Position numbers and translations under genes: made by a program. A model generated the notes under the pieces. That model was not told the origin of the DNA. It searched no databases and saw nothing but the letters and a program-made list of their open reading frames with translations. Shown one piece after another: positions 17,487 through 27,502 of a stretch of 64,000 nucleotides of DNA (its first letter is position 1; each line of letters opens with the position of its first letter). This DNA comes from Clostridiales bacterium (lineage in GTDB: Bacteria > Bacillota > Clostridia > Oscillospirales > CAG-272): contig DPGK01000004.1 of the NCBI GenBank assembly GCA_003523225.1, positions 1 to 64,000 of the forward strand, in the 5' to 3' direction.

Positions 17487-18343
17487 TGGGACAGAAAGTT
17501 AATCCTCACGGCCTTCGTGTGGGCGTGATCAAGGATTGGGATTCGAGATGGTGCGTCAAGGACGAAGTATTCGGCGACGTGCTCGTATCCGACTACAACA
17601 TCCGCAAGATGCTCAAGAGCGAGCTTCAGAAGGCGGGCGTACCGAAGATCGAGATCGAACGCGATCAGTACAAGGTCAGAGTTTATATCCACTGCGCAAA
17701 ACCGGGTCTTGTGATCGGCCGCGGCGGTGAGAATATTGAGGTTCTCAAGTCAAAGGTTGAGAAGCTCGTCGGCAAGGATCAGAGTGGAAAGCAGATTCCC
17801 GTTTCCCTTAACGTCGTCGAGATCCGCAACCCCGATCTCAACGCTCAGCTCGTTGCTGAGAACATTGCCGGTCAGCTTGAAGGTCGTGTGGCATTCCGCC
17901 GCGCGATGAAGATGGCTATCCGCAACACCATGCGTCTTGGCGCACGCGGAATCAAGATCTCCTGCGGCGGACGTCTTGGCGGAGCAGAAATTGCCCGTAC
18001 CGAGCATTATCACGAGGGAACTATTCCGCTTCAGACTCTCAGAGCCGACATCGACTACGGTTTCTGGGAAGCCAACACCACCTACGGTAAGGTAGGCGTT
18101 AAGGTCTGGATATACAACGGCGAAGTTCTCAACGCTGCCGGCGCGACCCGTGAGCGCCGCGAGCGCAGAAATGACGGCCGCGACAACCGCGGTGACCGTA
18201 GAAACGGCGGACGCGACAACCGTCGCGGTGACCGCAGAAATTCCGGCGCACCCCGCGGCAACAACTTCCGCGGTGACAGACCGGCAAGACCGCAGTCGGG
18301 CGACCGTGCACCCAGAGAAGCGAGAGAAGGGGGCAAGAAATAA
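17486..18343 (+). CDS. rpsC: Ribosomal protein S3 (uS3) with long Arg/Gly/Asp/Asn-rich tail
   Basis: The first about 215 residues are a normal S3: [18 protein letters not shown], the KH domain with [12 protein letters not shown], and the [11 protein letters not shown] and [10 protein letters not shown] segments at the mRNA entry channel. The remaining roughly 65 residues are low-complexity, built from units such as [14 protein letters not shown] and [11 protein letters not shown] and ending in KK. Most bacterial S3 proteins stop near 210-240, so this tail is unusual. It is highly basic and probably disordered, contacting mRNA or rRNA at the entry pore (inference). Codon use stays like the core, so it is not a frameshift artefact. 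Confidence 0.97.
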   Translation: MGQKVNPHGLRVGVIKDWDSRWCVKDEVFGDVLVSDYNIRKMLKSELQKAGVPKIEIERDQYKVRVYIHCAKPGLVIGRGGENIEVLKSKVEKLVGKDQSGKQIPVSLNVVEIRNPDLNAQLVAENIAGQLEGRVAFRRAMKMAIRNTMRLGARGIKISCGGRLGGAEIARTEHYHEGTIPLQTLRADIDYGFWEANTTYGKVGVKVWIYNGEVLNAAGATRERRERRNDGRDNRGDRRNGGRDNRRGDRRNSGAPRGNNFRGDRPARPQSGDRAPREAREGGKK

Positions 18344-18768
18344 TGTTAATGCCTAAAAGAGTTAAGTTCCGCCGTGTCCAGCGCGGCAGACTTAAGGGTA
18401 AAGCCACAAGAGGCAACACCGTCACTTACGGTGAATACGGACTTATGGCTCTCGAGCCCGCTTGGATCACAAGCGCGCAGATCGAGGCTGCCCGTATCGC
18501 TATGACGCGTTACATCAAGCGTGGCGGTAATGTCTGGACAAAGATTTTCCCCGACAAGCCCATCACCGAGAAGCCCGCTGAGACCCGAATGGGTTCCGGT
18601 AAAGGTTCTCCCGAGTACTGGGTCGCCGTGGTAAAGCCCGGACGTGTCATGTTTGAAATGAGCGGCGTCAGCGAGGATGACGCAAAGGAAGCTATGCGTC
18701 TTGCGTCGCACAAGCTGCCTATCAAGTGCAAATTCGTTAAAAAGGCGGACGAGGAGGTATCACAGTGA
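18343..18768 (+). CDS. rplP: Ribosomal protein L16 (uL16)
   Basis: The 141-residue protein starts [15 protein letters not shown] and overlaps the rpsC stop by one base. It carries [24 protein letters not shown] and [18 protein letters not shown]. It stabilises A-site tRNA in the 50S subunit. Confidence 0.98.
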   Translation: MLMPKRVKFRRVQRGRLKGKATRGNTVTYGEYGLMALEPAWITSAQIEAARIAMTRYIKRGGNVWTKIFPDKPITEKPAETRMGSGKGSPEYWVAVVKPGRVMFEMSGVSEDDAKEAMRLASHKLPIKCKFVKKADEEVSQ

Positions 18769-18962
18769 AAGTCAGCGAGATCAGAGAGATGACTTCCGAA
18801 CAGCTCAACAATAAGCTGAAGGAACTGAAGGAAGAACTGTTCAACCTCCGCTTCCAGCTTGCGATCAACCAGCTGGAAAACACCAACCGCATAGGTGAAG
18901 TGAAAAAGGATATCGCCCGCGTGATGACCGTTCTTAATGATAAGAACGCGAAGAACGCATAA
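18765..18962 (+). CDS. rpmC: Ribosomal protein L29 (uL29)
   Basis: This 65-residue two-helix protein ([34 protein letters not shown]) begins with GTG. The start is supported by GAGGAGG 8-10 bp upstream and by overlap with the rplP stop. It sits near the exit tunnel beside L23. Confidence 0.96.
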   Translation: MKVSEIREMTSEQLNNKLKELKEELFNLRFQLAINQLENTNRIGEVKKDIARVMTVLNDKNAKNA

Positions 18963-18981
18963 GCGTATGGGAGGCAGAATC

Positions 18982-19239
18982 ATGGAAGAAAGAAACCTCA
19001 GAAAAACCCGCGTCGGCATCGTTGTCAGCGACAAGATGGACAAGACCGTTACGGTTGCCATCGAGGACAACGTAAAGCACCCGATATACGGCAAGATCAT
19101 CAAGCGTACGCTCAAGGTTCATGCTCACGACGAGAACAATGAGTGCGGCATAGGTGATAAGGTCAGCATCATGGAGACCCGTCCTCTTTCCAAAACAAAG
19201 AGATGGCGCGTTGTATCCGTGGTGGAAAAAGCCAAATAA
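18982..19239 (+). CDS. rpsQ: Ribosomal protein S17 (uS17)
   Basis: The 85-residue protein [20 protein letters not shown] has the OB-fold motif [19 protein letters not shown] and [14 protein letters not shown]. It binds 16S rRNA in the 30S body. The start is the ATG after GGGAGG; a longer frame upstream overlaps rpmC and is rejected. Confidence 0.97.
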   Translation: MEERNLRKTRVGIVVSDKMDKTVTVAIEDNVKHPIYGKIIKRTLKVHAHDENNECGIGDKVSIMETRPLSKTKRWRVVSVVEKAK

Positions 19240-19306
19240 TCAGCACACATTGTATGCGAAACAGTAGATACGTCGAAAATCGTATTGAATCAGGAGGAAA
19301 CGCAAA

Positions 19307-19675
19307 GTGATACAGCAAGAATCAAGGATGAAGGTTGCCGATAATACCGGCGCCAAAGAGCTCCTTTGCATCCGCGTTCTTGGCGGAACAGGCCGCAGAT
19401 ACGCCGGTGTGGGCGATGTGGTCGTTGCTACCGTCAAAAAGGCGGCTCCCGCCGGCATGGTCAAGAAGGGCGATGTCGTCAAGGCCGTCATCGTAAGAAC
19501 CACCCACGGTATTCAGCGTGCGGACGGCTCTTACATCAGATTTGATGAAAACGCGGCTGTTATTATCAAAGAAGATAAGACACCCACCGGAACCCGTATT
19601 TTCGGGCCGGTTGCCAGAGAGCTCCGCGAGAAGCAGTATCTGAAGATACTCTCCCTCGCTCCCGAAGTACTGTAA
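19307..19675 (+). CDS. rplN: Ribosomal protein L14 (uL14)
   Basis: The 122-residue protein has the exact family length and the motifs [21 protein letters not shown] and [25 protein letters not shown]. It forms an intersubunit bridge. The start codon is GTG, placed 7-8 bp after CAGGAGG. Confidence 0.97.
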   Translation: MIQQESRMKVADNTGAKELLCIRVLGGTGRRYAGVGDVVVATVKKAAPAGMVKKGDVVKAVIVRTTHGIQRADGSYIRFDENAAVIIKEDKTPTGTRIFGPVARELREKQYLKILSLAPEVL

Positions 19676-19688
19676 GGAGGAAGAAATA

Positions 19689-20018
19689 ATGAATATCAAA
19701 ACAGGCGATACCGTTGTTCTTCTCACCGGTAAGTATGAGGAAAAGAAGGATGCCAACGGTAAGGTGCTGACCCACAAGGTCATCGCCGTCTCCCCCAAGG
19801 AAGACAAGGTTATCGTTGAGGGCGTCAACAGAATCCACAAGCACGTAAAGCCCCGCAGACAGGGCGACACCGGCGGCATTATCGATGCCGAGGGTGCTAT
19901 CTATGCGTGCAAGGTTGCTCTTTATTGCTCTGACTGCGGTAAGGGCGTAAGAGTAAAATCCGCCGTCAAGGACGGCAAGAAGATCCGCGTTTGCGCAAAA
20001 TGCGGAAAGGAAATCTGA
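19689..20018 (+). CDS. rplX: Ribosomal protein L24 (uL24), zinc-ribbon form
   Basis: The 109-residue protein has the KOW motif near the N-terminus ([24 protein letters not shown]) and the [10 protein letters not shown] segment. The C-terminus carries two Cys pairs, CSDC and CAKC, a probable zinc ribbon seen in some clostridial L24 proteins and absent from the common C-minus form. It initiates 50S assembly. Confidence 0.96.
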   Translation: MNIKTGDTVVLLTGKYEEKKDANGKVLTHKVIAVSPKEDKVIVEGVNRIHKHVKPRRQGDTGGIIDAEGAIYACKVALYCSDCGKGVRVKSAVKDGKKIRVCAKCGKEI

Positions 20019-20031
20019 GGAGGGGCAGGCA

Positions 20032-20586
20032 ATGGCTGAATATACGGTTAGACTTAAAGACCTTTATAAGAGCGACGTTGTTCCCGCTCTCCAGAAGAAG
20101 TTCCAGTACAAGAGCTCAATGCAGATACCGAAGCTCGACAAGGTCGTGCTCAACGTCGGCTGCGGAGATGCAAGAGAAAATTCCAAGGCTATCGACAGCG
20201 TTATCGCCGATCTGACTCTCATTACCGGTCAGAAGGCAGTTCCGACCTACGCCCGTAAGTCGGTTGCTAACTTCAAGGTCCGTGAGGGCATGAAGATAGG
20301 CGCAAAGGTCACCCTTCGCGGCGATAGAATGTACGAGTTCGTTGATAAGCTCTTCAACTTCGCGCTCCCCCGCGTACGCGACTTCAAGGGCATCAATCCC
20401 AACGCTTTCGACGGCAGAGGAAACTACTCCCTCGGTCTGAAGGAGCAGCTCATATTCCCCGAGATCGAGTACGACAAGGTCGACAAGATCCGCGGAATGG
20501 ACATCTGCTTCGTAACCACCGCTCAGAGCGACGAAGAGGCTCGCGAGCTGCTTAAGGCTCTTGGCGCACCCTTCGCAGAAAATTAA
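20032..20586 (+). CDS. rplE: Ribosomal protein L5 (uL5)
   Basis: The 184-residue protein binds 5S rRNA and contacts P-site tRNA. It shows [40 protein letters not shown] and [35 protein letters not shown] precedes the start. Confidence 0.98.
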   Translation: MAEYTVRLKDLYKSDVVPALQKKFQYKSSMQIPKLDKVVLNVGCGDARENSKAIDSVIADLTLITGQKAVPTYARKSVANFKVREGMKIGAKVTLRGDRMYEFVDKLFNFALPRVRDFKGINPNAFDGRGNYSLGLKEQLIFPEIEYDKVDKIRGMDICFVTTAQSDEEARELLKALGAPFAEN

Positions 20587-20601
20587 AGGAGGTAAGGTAA
20601 A

Positions 20602-20787
20602 ATGGCGAAGAAATCAATGATTATCAAGCAGCAGAGAGAACCGAAGTTCTCCACCCGCCGTTACAACCGCTGCAAAATCTGCGGTCGTCCCCACGCTTAT
20701 CTCCGTAAATACGGGATCTGCCGTATCTGCTTCCGCAATCTTGCCTACAAGGGTGAGATCCCGGGCGTCAGAAAGGCATCCTGGTAA
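20602..20787 (+). CDS. rpsN: Ribosomal protein S14 type Z (uS14)
   Basis: The 61-residue zinc-binding form has C-K-I-C-G-R and C-R-I-C-F as its two Cys-X2-Cys pairs and the conserved [12 protein letters not shown] and PGVRKASW end. It sits in the 30S head. No zinc-free paralogue is in the window. Confidence 0.98.
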   Translation: MAKKSMIIKQQREPKFSTRRYNRCKICGRPHAYLRKYGICRICFRNLAYKGEIPGVRKASW

Positions 20788-20931
20788 TACGCTTCGCGGT
20801 AAGACGAACGTAACCCGTTAAACCCCACACTATCGGAAGGAAATCAAGCCACGCGCCCGATTTAACCGCCGATACGCCGCCGTGGACGCACGGCAGCAAG
20901 ATATTCAACTTGCATATGGAGGAAAAAAGCA

Positions 20932-21330
20932 ATGCAAATGTCAGACGTAATTGCCGATATGCTCACAAGAATCAGAAACGCGAATGATGCAAAGCACGCG
21001 ACTGTGGACATTCCGGCATCCAACATGAAAAAGGCTATCGCCGAAATCCTGGTCAACGAAGGCTACGTAAAGAGCTTTGAGACCATCGAGGACGGCAAGC
21101 AGGGCGTTATCCGTATCACGCTCAAATACCAGGGCAACAAGCAGAAGGTGCTTCGCGGTATCCGCAGAGTGTCCAAGCCCGGTCTTCGCATCTACGCAAG
21201 CTGCGAGGATATGCCCAGCGTTATGAACGGACTCGGCATCGCCATCGTATCCACCTCAAAAGGCATCATGACCGACAAACAGGCTCGCAAAGAGAATGTG
21301 GGCGGCGAAGTGCTTGCCTTTGTATGGTGA
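20932..21330 (+). CDS. rpsH: Ribosomal protein S8 (uS8)
   Basis: The 132-residue protein has [19 protein letters not shown], the [11 protein letters not shown] motif and the C-terminal [23 protein letters not shown]8 binds helix 21 of 16S rRNA and in E. coli represses the spc operon. A 144-bp gap after rpsN holds no gene, only AT/GC-mixed spacer. The start follows TGGAGG. Confidence 0.98.
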   Translation: MQMSDVIADMLTRIRNANDAKHATVDIPASNMKKAIAEILVNEGYVKSFETIEDGKQGVIRITLKYQGNKQKVLRGIRRVSKPGLRIYASCEDMPSVMNGLGIAIVSTSKGIMTDKQARKENVGGEVLAFVW

Positions 21331-21346
21331 GTAAGGAGGCACAGAC

Positions 21347-21916
21347 ATGTCAAGAATAGGAAGAATGCCCGTCGTAATTCCCGCCGGTGTAACCGTTACC
21401 ATCGGTGAGGACAATCTCGTAACGGTAAAGGGTCCCCGCGGAACTCTCAGCGAGAAGTTCAGCCCCAGAATGAAGCTCGAAGTCGAAAACGGTCATCTTA
21501 CGGTGAGCCGTCCCACTGATGAAAAGGAAGACAGAAGTCTTCACGGTCTTACCCGCGCCCTTATTCACAATATGGTCGTCGGTGTGACTGAAGGCTTTTC
21601 AAAGACCCTTGAGATCAACGGAACCGGTTACAGAGCAACCATGCAGGGCAAGAATCTGCTGCTCTACCTCGGTCACTCGCTTGTCAACGGTATGCCTCAG
21701 CAGGCTCTTACCGTCGCTCAGCCCGAAGGCATCACCTTTGAGGTGAATGAAAAAGCCGCCCCCATTACCATCGTGGTAAAGGGTAACGACAAGCAGCTTG
21801 TCGGTCAGACTGCGGCAGTTATCCGCGGCAAGAGACCTCCCGAGCCTTATCACGGCAAGGGTATCCGCTATGCCGGTGAAAATGTTCGCCGCAAAGCCGG
21901 TAAGACCGGTAAATAA
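21347..21916 (+). CDS. rplF: Ribosomal protein L6 (uL6)
   Basis: The 189-residue two-domain protein starts MSRIGRMPVVIPAGVTV and ends with the GQTAAVIRGKRPPEPYHGKGIRYAGE signature and RKAGKTGK. It lies near the factor-binding site of the 50S subunit. Confidence 0.98.
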   Translation: MSRIGRMPVVIPAGVTVTIGEDNLVTVKGPRGTLSEKFSPRMKLEVENGHLTVSRPTDEKEDRSLHGLTRALIHNMVVGVTEGFSKTLEINGTGYRATMQGKNLLLYLGHSLVNGMPQQALTVAQPEGITFEVNEKAAPITIVVKGNDKQLVGQTAAVIRGKRPPEPYHGKGIRYAGENVRRKAGKTGK

Positions 21917-21934
21917 TGAAAGGAGTGAGCACAG

Positions 21935-22291
21935 ATGGTTTCAAAAAAGGATAAAAACGCTGCCCGTCTTAAAAGACATATTCGGGTCAGAGCCAAGATA
22001 TCGGGCACTTCAGAGCGTCCGCGTCTGGCTGTGTATCGCTCAAACGCAAACATTTCCGCTCAGATTATTGACGACGTCAAGGGCGTGACTTTAGCGTCGG
22101 CGTCCTCTTACGAGAAGGGCTTTGAGGGCGGAAGCAACAAGGAAGCTGCAAAAAAGGTCGGCAAGACCATTGCCGAAAGAGCAGCTGAGAAGGGTATCAC
22201 CGAAGTCGTATTCGACCGCGGCGGCTATCTTTATCACGGACGTGTATCGGAACTGGCTGCAGGTGCCCGTGAGGGCGGCCTGAAGTTCTGA
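21935..22291 (+). CDS. rplR: Ribosomal protein L18 (uL18)
   Basis: The 118-residue protein binds 5S rRNA. It contains [24 protein letters not shown] and the C-terminal [27 protein letters not shown]. Confidence 0.98.
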   Translation: MVSKKDKNAARLKRHIRVRAKISGTSERPRLAVYRSNANISAQIIDDVKGVTLASASSYEKGFEGGSNKEAAKKVGKTIAERAAEKGITEVVFDRGGYLYHGRVSELAAGAREGGLKF

Positions 22292-22351
22292 GCCTTAGGG
22301 CTGCTTCCGGTTTGTACACTGTTCAATAATTGAACATTCAAGGAGAAAACT

Positions 22352-22870
22352 ATGGCATTCAGAAACAACAATTACGAGGAAAAAGAATATATCGAAAACC
22401 TCGTTGCCCTGAACCGTGTTTCCAAGACCGTTAAAGGTGGTCGTGTAGCCCGCTTTGCCGCACTTATGGTTGTCGGTGACGGAAACGGTCACGTTGGAGT
22501 AGGACTCGGAAAGGCTGCCGAGGTTCCCGAAGCGATAAGCAAGGGAATTGCGGACGCAAAGAAAAACATGATCACAGTTTCCCTTAAGGGAACTACCATC
22601 CCCCACGAGGTGCTTGGTGTTTACGGCGCCGGTAAGGTCCATATCAAGCCCGCTGCCCCCGGTACCGGTATCATTGCCGGTTCTAAGGTAAGAATGGTGC
22701 TTGAGGCTGCCGGAATCAGAAACATCCGCGCAAAGTGCCTGCGTTCAAACAACCCCATCAACGTCGTAAAGGCAACGATGGAAGGTCTTAAGTCGCTTCG
22801 CACGGTTGATGAGGTGGCAAAGTGCCGCGACATCACACCCGACGATGTAAAGGGAGGCGCAGCGAAATGA
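22352..22870 (+). CDS. rpsE: Ribosomal protein S5 (uS5)
   Basis: The 172-residue protein has the double-stranded-RNA-binding start ([22 protein letters not shown]) and the fidelity region [22 protein letters not shown]. It helps set decoding accuracy and mRNA unwinding at the entry tunnel with S3 and S4. Its stop overlaps the rpmD start by ATGA. Confidence 0.98.
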   Translation: MAFRNNNYEEKEYIENLVALNRVSKTVKGGRVARFAALMVVGDGNGHVGVGLGKAAEVPEAISKGIADAKKNMITVSLKGTTIPHEVLGVYGAGKVHIKPAAPGTGIIAGSKVRMVLEAAGIRNIRAKCLRSNNPINVVKATMEGLKSLRTVDEVAKCRDITPDDVKGGAAK

Positions 22871-23052
22871 AAAAGGTAACACTTGTCAGATCCCTTATCG
22901 CCCGTAAGCCCCATCAGAAGGCAACTGCCGCGTCGCTGGGTCTTCACCGCGTCGGCGACAGTGTCATCCATGAGGAAGGCGCTGTTCTTGACGGCAAGGT
23001 CAGAATTCTTTCGCACCTGGTCAAGGTCGAAGACGTAAAGGAGGACAAATAA
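22867..23052 (+). CDS. rpmD: Ribosomal protein L30 (uL30)
   Basis: The 61-residue protein ([32 protein letters not shown]) starts at the ATG overlapping the rpsE stop, with GGAGGCG upstream. The next gene overlaps its own stop by one base. Confidence 0.97.
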   Translation: MKKVTLVRSLIARKPHQKATAASLGLHRVGDSVIHEEGAVLDGKVRILSHLVKVEDVKEDK

Positions 23053-23495
23053 TGAAGCTTCATGAACTCTCTCCCGCACCCGGCTCGGTAAAGGACTGCT
23101 TCCGCAAGGGCAGAGGTACCGGCTCAGGCAACGGCAAGACCGCAGGTAAGGGACATAAGGGTCAGAACGCCCGTTCCGGCGGCGGTGTACGCCCCGGCTT
23201 TGAGGGCGGTCAGTTCCCGATCTACCGTCAGCTTCCCAAGAGAGGCTTTACCAACAAGAGATTTGCAACCGTGTATTCCAACGTCAATGTTGAGGATCTC
23301 AACGTTTTCGAGGACGGAGCGGTCGTCGATCTTGAGGCTCTTATCGAAAAGAGAATCGTCCGCAAGGAAAACGACGGACTTAAGGTTCTCGGTGGCGGCG
23401 AGCTTACCAAAAAGCTCACTGTAAAGGCGGCGAAATTCTCTGCTGCCGCCAAGGAAAAGATTGAAGCGGCAGGCGGAAGCGCAGAGGAGGTATAA
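23052..23495 (+). CDS. rplO: Ribosomal protein L15 (uL15)
   Basis: The 147-residue protein has the Gly/Arg-rich N-terminal arm ([20 protein letters not shown]), [20 protein letters not shown] and a C-terminal globular domain. It is a late 50S assembly protein. secY follows after 2 bp. Confidence 0.98.
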   Translation: MKLHELSPAPGSVKDCFRKGRGTGSGNGKTAGKGHKGQNARSGGGVRPGFEGGQFPIYRQLPKRGFTNKRFATVYSNVNVEDLNVFEDGAVVDLEALIEKRIVRKENDGLKVLGGGELTKKLTVKAAKFSAAAKEKIEAAGGSAEEV

Positions 23496-23497
23496 GG

Positions 23498-24838
23498 ATG
23501 TTTGCGACCTTTAAGAACGCCTGGAAGATAGCTGACCTGAGAAGAAAAATGCTTTTCACCGTCATGGTCATCCTGCTTTACCGTCTCGGCGCGCAAATCC
23601 CCGTACCCTATGTTACCGCATCACTTCTCACCAGCGGTGAGGCCTTTGCAGGCTCGATCTTCGAGTATCTGAACTGGTTCTCCGGCGACGCATTCGGAAA
23701 AGCCACTCTGTTCGCTCTTTCTGTATCGCCCTACATCACCGCGCAGATCATTATTCAGCTTCTTACCGTAGCCATTCCCGCTCTCGAGCGTCTGGCTAAG
23801 GAAGGTGAAGAAGGTCAGAGAAAGATCACTTCAATTACCCGTTATGTTACCGTAGCTCTTTCGCTTATCACAGCATACGGTTATATGACACTGCTCGATG
23901 CAAACGGCTGGCTTGTCAGCGACGCTAACTGGTTTGCCAAAATGGTTATAGTTGCCTGCTATTGCGGCGGTGCATCTCTTATCATGTGGCTTGCCGAGAA
24001 GATCAACCAGCACGGTATCGGCAACGGCATCTCCATGATACTCTTTGCTAACATCGTGTCCGGCGTACCTACGCTGATCTCTCAGCTTTGGTCTATGACC
24101 TTCAAAGCCGGTGGCTTCAGCGGCTTCAGCTGGGTCGGACTGATACTTGCACTTCTTACCATCGCCATCACATTTGCCATTATCGTATTCATCATCTGGT
24201 TCACCGAATCGGAAAGAAGAATACCCATCCAGTACGCAAAGCGTGTTGTGGGACGCAAGATGTACGGCGGTCAATCCTCAAGCCTTCCCCTCAAGATGAA
24301 CATGGCAGGCGTTATGCCCGTTATCTTTGCCAGCTCCATCGCCTCTATTCCGGCGACGCTCGCGGGCTTCTTCCCCAACAGCAAGGTGCTGACCAAGATA
24401 TCCGAGGTGTTCAGCTATGACACCTGGATCTACCTGCTTATTTATCTTGTACTCATCGTTGCTTTCTCCTTCTTCTACATCATGATATCCTTCAATGTAG
24501 TTGAGGTTGCAAACAACATTCAGCAGAACGGCGGTTCTATCCCCGGCATTCGCTCGGGCAGACCTACCGTCAACTATATCTCAAAGATACTCAACAGAGT
24601 AACCATTATCGGTGCTCTCTTCCTCTGCGTGGTTGCCGGACTGCCGATGATCGTCACGATAATCAACAGCCTGCTTACCGATGCCGGACTTTCGGGCTTC
24701 CCGATCTCCAACCTTGCATTCGGCGGTAACTCACTGCTTATCGTTGTAGGCGTTGCTATTGAGACAGTACACGACCTCGAGGCTCAGGTTGCGCTTCGCA
24801 ACTACGGCGGTTCGAAGTCGAGAGGAATCTTTGGCTGA
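23498..24838 (+). CDS. secY: Protein translocase subunit SecY
   Basis: The 446-residue protein has ten predicted membrane segments, starting MFATFKNAWKIADLRRKMLFT. Typical motifs are RLGAQIPVPYV, SPYITAQIIIQLL, the cytosolic loop ESERRIPIQYAKRVVGRKMYGGQSSSLPLKMN, and PGIRSGRPTVNYI. It forms the membrane channel for Sec export, which the many signal-peptide proteins in this window use. GAGGAGG lies in the end of rplO. Confidence 0.98.
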   Translation: MFATFKNAWKIADLRRKMLFTVMVILLYRLGAQIPVPYVTASLLTSGEAFAGSIFEYLNWFSGDAFGKATLFALSVSPYITAQIIIQLLTVAIPALERLAKEGEEGQRKITSITRYVTVALSLITAYGYMTLLDANGWLVSDANWFAKMVIVACYCGGASLIMWLAEKINQHGIGNGISMILFANIVSGVPTLISQLWSMTFKAGGFSGFSWVGLILALLTIAITFAIIVFIIWFTESERRIPIQYAKRVVGRKMYGGQSSSLPLKMNMAGVMPVIFASSIASIPATLAGFFPNSKVLTKISEVFSYDTWIYLLIYLVLIVAFSFFYIMISFNVVEVANNIQQNGGSIPGIRSGRPTVNYISKILNRVTIIGALFLCVVAGLPMIVTIINSLLTDAGLSGFPISNLAFGGNSLLIVVGVAIETVHDLEAQVALRNYGGSKSRGIFG

Positions 24839-24866
24839 TAGCCTTACCGGCATACGGAGGAACGTT

Positions 24867-25505
24867 ATGAATTTAATTATAATGGGCGCCCCCGGAGCGG
24901 GCAAGGGAACACAGGCGGAGCTTATCTCAAAAAGAGAAGAAATACCTGCCATTTCGACAGGTCAGATACTTCGCGGAGCAATCAAGGCGGGAACAGAGCT
25001 TGGCATCAAGGCAAAGTCCTTTATGGATGCCGGCGCTCTGGTGCCCGACGAGGTCGTGAACGGGATCGTAAGGGACTATCTTGTCTCGGATGATTGCCGC
25101 CGCGGCTTCATCCTTGACGGCTTTCCGCGCACCATCGCTCAGGCAGAAGCGCTTGAGAATATGGGAGTGCGTATTGACGCAGTTCTCTCAATTGAGGTAA
25201 GCGACGAAAGAATAATCCGGCGGATGAGCGGACGCCGCGTTTGCGACTGCGGAATGTCCTATCATACCGAGTATCTTCCTCCCAAGGAAGAAGGCAAATG
25301 CGATAAATGCGGCAGGGAGCTCGTCGTTCGTGCTGACGATTCCGCCGAGACAGTCGCAAAGCGCCTTGAAACCTATCACAGGCAAACCGAGCCGCTGCTC
25401 GATTTCTACCGCCGTCGCGGTCTTCTGATCTGCGTCGAGGGACAGGAGAAGGTGGAGGATACCACCGCTCTGGTCGAGAAAGCATTGGCTTCGGTGGGCA
25501 AGTAA
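24867..25505 (+). CDS. adk: Adenylate kinase
   Basis: The 212-residue enzyme interconverts AMP, ADP and ATP. It has the P-loop GAPGAGKGT, the AMP-binding DGFPRTIAQAEAL and a zinc-type LID with CDC and CDKC cysteines. The start is the ATG after CGGAGG; an upstream extension overlaps secY and is rejected. Confidence 0.98.
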   Translation: MNLIIMGAPGAGKGTQAELISKREEIPAISTGQILRGAIKAGTELGIKAKSFMDAGALVPDEVVNGIVRDYLVSDDCRRGFILDGFPRTIAQAEALENMGVRIDAVLSIEVSDERIIRRMSGRRVCDCGMSYHTEYLPPKEEGKCDKCGRELVVRADDSAETVAKRLETYHRQTEPLLDFYRRRGLLICVEGQEKVEDTTALVEKALASVGK

Positions 25506-25506
25506 T

Positions 25507-26256
25507 ATGATTCCAATCAAAAACACACAGCAGATAGCCGAGATGAGCGACGCGTGCCGTATCACCGCCGAGGCAATGGCGGAGGCGATAAAGATGATAC
25601 GCGAGGGCGTCAGCACATGGGATATCGACCGGGTCATCCGCCAATATATCGAGAAGCGCGGTGCAAAGCCGACCTTCCTCGGATACGGCGGATTTCCCGG
25701 AAGCGCATGTATCAGTGTCAACGACGAGGTCATACACGGCATACCCTCAAAAAAGAAAATTCTTTTTGAAGGGGACATCGTGAAGATAGACGTCGGAGCC
25801 TTCTATCACGGATATACCGGAGACATGGCTCGCACGATCCCGGTCGGTCGGGTCAGTGAGGATGTAAAAAAGCTTATTGAAACAACCGAGAGCAGCTTCT
25901 TCTGCGGGGTAGAGAAATTCCGCGAGGGGAACCGCATTGGGGATATCGGTCATGCGATCCAGAGCCGTGTTGAGGCGGAGGGCTTCTCAGTCGTCCGCAG
26001 ATACATCGGTCACGGTGTGGGGCATGAGCTTCACGAAGATCCGGAGGTTCCGAATTTCGGGACAGCCGGACGCGGAGTAAGGCTTTGCACAGGCATGACA
26101 CTGGCAATTGAACCTATGGTGAATATGGGGCGTCCCGAGGTGCGGGACATGAGTGACGGCTGGACGGTAAAGACCGCAGACGGAACACTGTCGGCGCACT
26201 ACGAAAACACGGTTGCACTGACCGCGGACGGTCCCGTTATCATGACGGCGGTCTGA
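25507..26256 (+). CDS. map: Methionine aminopeptidase, type I
   Basis: The 249-residue enzyme removes initiator methionine. The five metal ligands are visible in KIDVGAFYHGYTGDMART (two Asp), GHGVGHELHEDP (His), AIEPMV (Glu) and HYENTVALT (Glu). It starts one base after the adk stop with only a weak GGTGG upstream, so it may rely on translational coupling. Confidence 0.97.
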   Translation: MIPIKNTQQIAEMSDACRITAEAMAEAIKMIREGVSTWDIDRVIRQYIEKRGAKPTFLGYGGFPGSACISVNDEVIHGIPSKKKILFEGDIVKIDVGAFYHGYTGDMARTIPVGRVSEDVKKLIETTESSFFCGVEKFREGNRIGDIGHAIQSRVEAEGFSVVRRYIGHGVGHELHEDPEVPNFGTAGRGVRLCTGMTLAIEPMVNMGRPEVRDMSDGWTVKTADGTLSAHYENTVALTADGPVIMTAV

Positions 26257-26281
26257 TTAATGAATTAGGAGGAAATAGAAC

Positions 26282-26500
26282 TTGCCTAAAGATGATGTAA
26301 TCGAGTTTGAGGGTACCGTTATTGACGCACTGCCGAATACGGTATTCAAGGTGCAGCTCCCGAACGGTCATATAGTGACCGCACACATATCGGGAAAGTT
26401 GAGAATGAACTATATCAGGATCCTGCCCGGCGACCACGTGACCGTTGAGGTTTCGGTCTACGACCTTACCAAGGGACGCATCACCTGGCGTGCGAAATGA
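26282..26500 (+). CDS. infA: Translation initiation factor IF-1
   Basis: The 72-residue OB-fold protein ([55 protein letters not shown]) starts with TTG, preceded by TTAGGAGG at good spacing. It occludes the A site during initiation. Confidence 0.97.
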   Translation: MPKDDVIEFEGTVIDALPNTVFKVQLPNGHIVTAHISGKLRMNYIRILPGDHVTVEVSVYDLTKGRITWRAK

Positions 26501-26541
26501 TAGAGTTCGCTGCAAAAATTCAGAAAGGTATGGTCAAATAA

Positions 26542-26655
26542 ATGAAAGTAAAGCCATCCGTTAAGAAGATCTGCGAAAAATGCAAGATCATCAAAAGACA
26601 TGGCCGGATAATGGTCATATGCGAAAACCCCAAGCACAAACAGCGTCAGGGTTGA
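26542..26655 (+). CDS. rpmJ: Ribosomal protein L36 (bL36), zinc form
   Basis: This is a 37-residue protein, [20 protein letters not shown] then [17 protein letters not shown]. It has the C-X2-C, C and H zinc ligands of the C-plus form. GAAAGG precedes the start. Confidence 0.96.
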   Translation: MKVKPSVKKICEKCKIIKRHGRIMVICENPKHKQRQG

Positions 26656-26688
26656 GCAAACACACAGTAGAAGAAAGGATCAAACAGA

Positions 26689-27057
26689 ATGGCTCGTATA
26701 GCTGGTGTTGATATTCCTAATCAGAAGCGCGTTGAGATCGCCCTTACCTACATTTACGGTATTGGACGCAAGAGCGCCAACGATATCCTTGTGAAGACTG
26801 GCATCGATCCCGATACCCGTTCCAAGGATCTGACCGAAGAGCAGATTGCCAAGCTGCGTGATGAGATCGAGAACAACTACGTGGTCGAGGGTGACCTCCG
26901 CCGTGACGTGGCTCTCAATATCAAGCGTCTTGTTGAAATCAACTGCTACCGCGGTATCAGACACAGAAAAGGTCTCCCGGTCAGAGGTCAGAGAACCAAG
27001 ACCAATGCAAGAACCCGCAAAGGTCCGGCGAAGACCATCGCGAACAAGAAGAAGTAA
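26689..27057 (+). CDS. rpsM: Ribosomal protein S13 (uS13)
   Basis: The 122-residue protein has [32 protein letters not shown], the [25 protein letters not shown] signature and a basic tail that reaches the tRNA sites. GAAAGGA lies upstream. Confidence 0.98.
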   Translation: MARIAGVDIPNQKRVEIALTYIYGIGRKSANDILVKTGIDPDTRSKDLTEEQIAKLRDEIENNYVVEGDLRRDVALNIKRLVEINCYRGIRHRKGLPVRGQRTKTNARTRKGPAKTIANKKK

Positions 27058-27070
27058 AGGAGCATAAGAA

Positions 27071-27472
27071 ATGGCTAATGTTTCTGCCGCTAAGAAGGTC
27101 ATCAAAAAGCGCCGCGAACGTAAAAATATACAGTTCGGTCAGGTACACATCCGCGCGACCTTCAACAATACCATCGTCACCATAACCGATATGGAAGGCA
27201 ACGCTATTTCGTGGGCATCTGCCGGAGAGCTTGGCTTCAAGGGCTCAAGAAAGTCCACTCCGTTTGCCGCACAGTCTGCCTCCGAAACTGCCGCAAAGGC
27301 TGCCATCGAGCATGGACTTAAGTCGGTTGAGGTGTATGTCAGAGGTCCCGGCTCGGGACGTGAGTCTGCGATCCGTGCGCTTGAGACCGTCGGTCTTCAG
27401 ATCACCATGATCAAGGACGTCACTCCTGTTCCGCACAACGGATGCCGTCCGCCCAAACGCCGCCGCGTTTGA
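27071..27472 (+). CDS. rpsK: Ribosomal protein S11 (uS11)
   Basis: The 133-residue protein lies in the 30S platform. It shows [40 protein letters not shown] and the C-terminal [18 protein letters not shown]. Confidence 0.98.
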   Translation: MANVSAAKKVIKKRRERKNIQFGQVHIRATFNNTIVTITDMEGNAISWASAGELGFKGSRKSTPFAAQSASETAAKAAIEHGLKSVEVYVRGPGSGRESAIRALETVGLQITMIKDVTPVPHNGCRPPKRRRV

Positions 27473-27502
27473 TGAAAAACACATTATAGGAGGAACCAGA
27501 GA

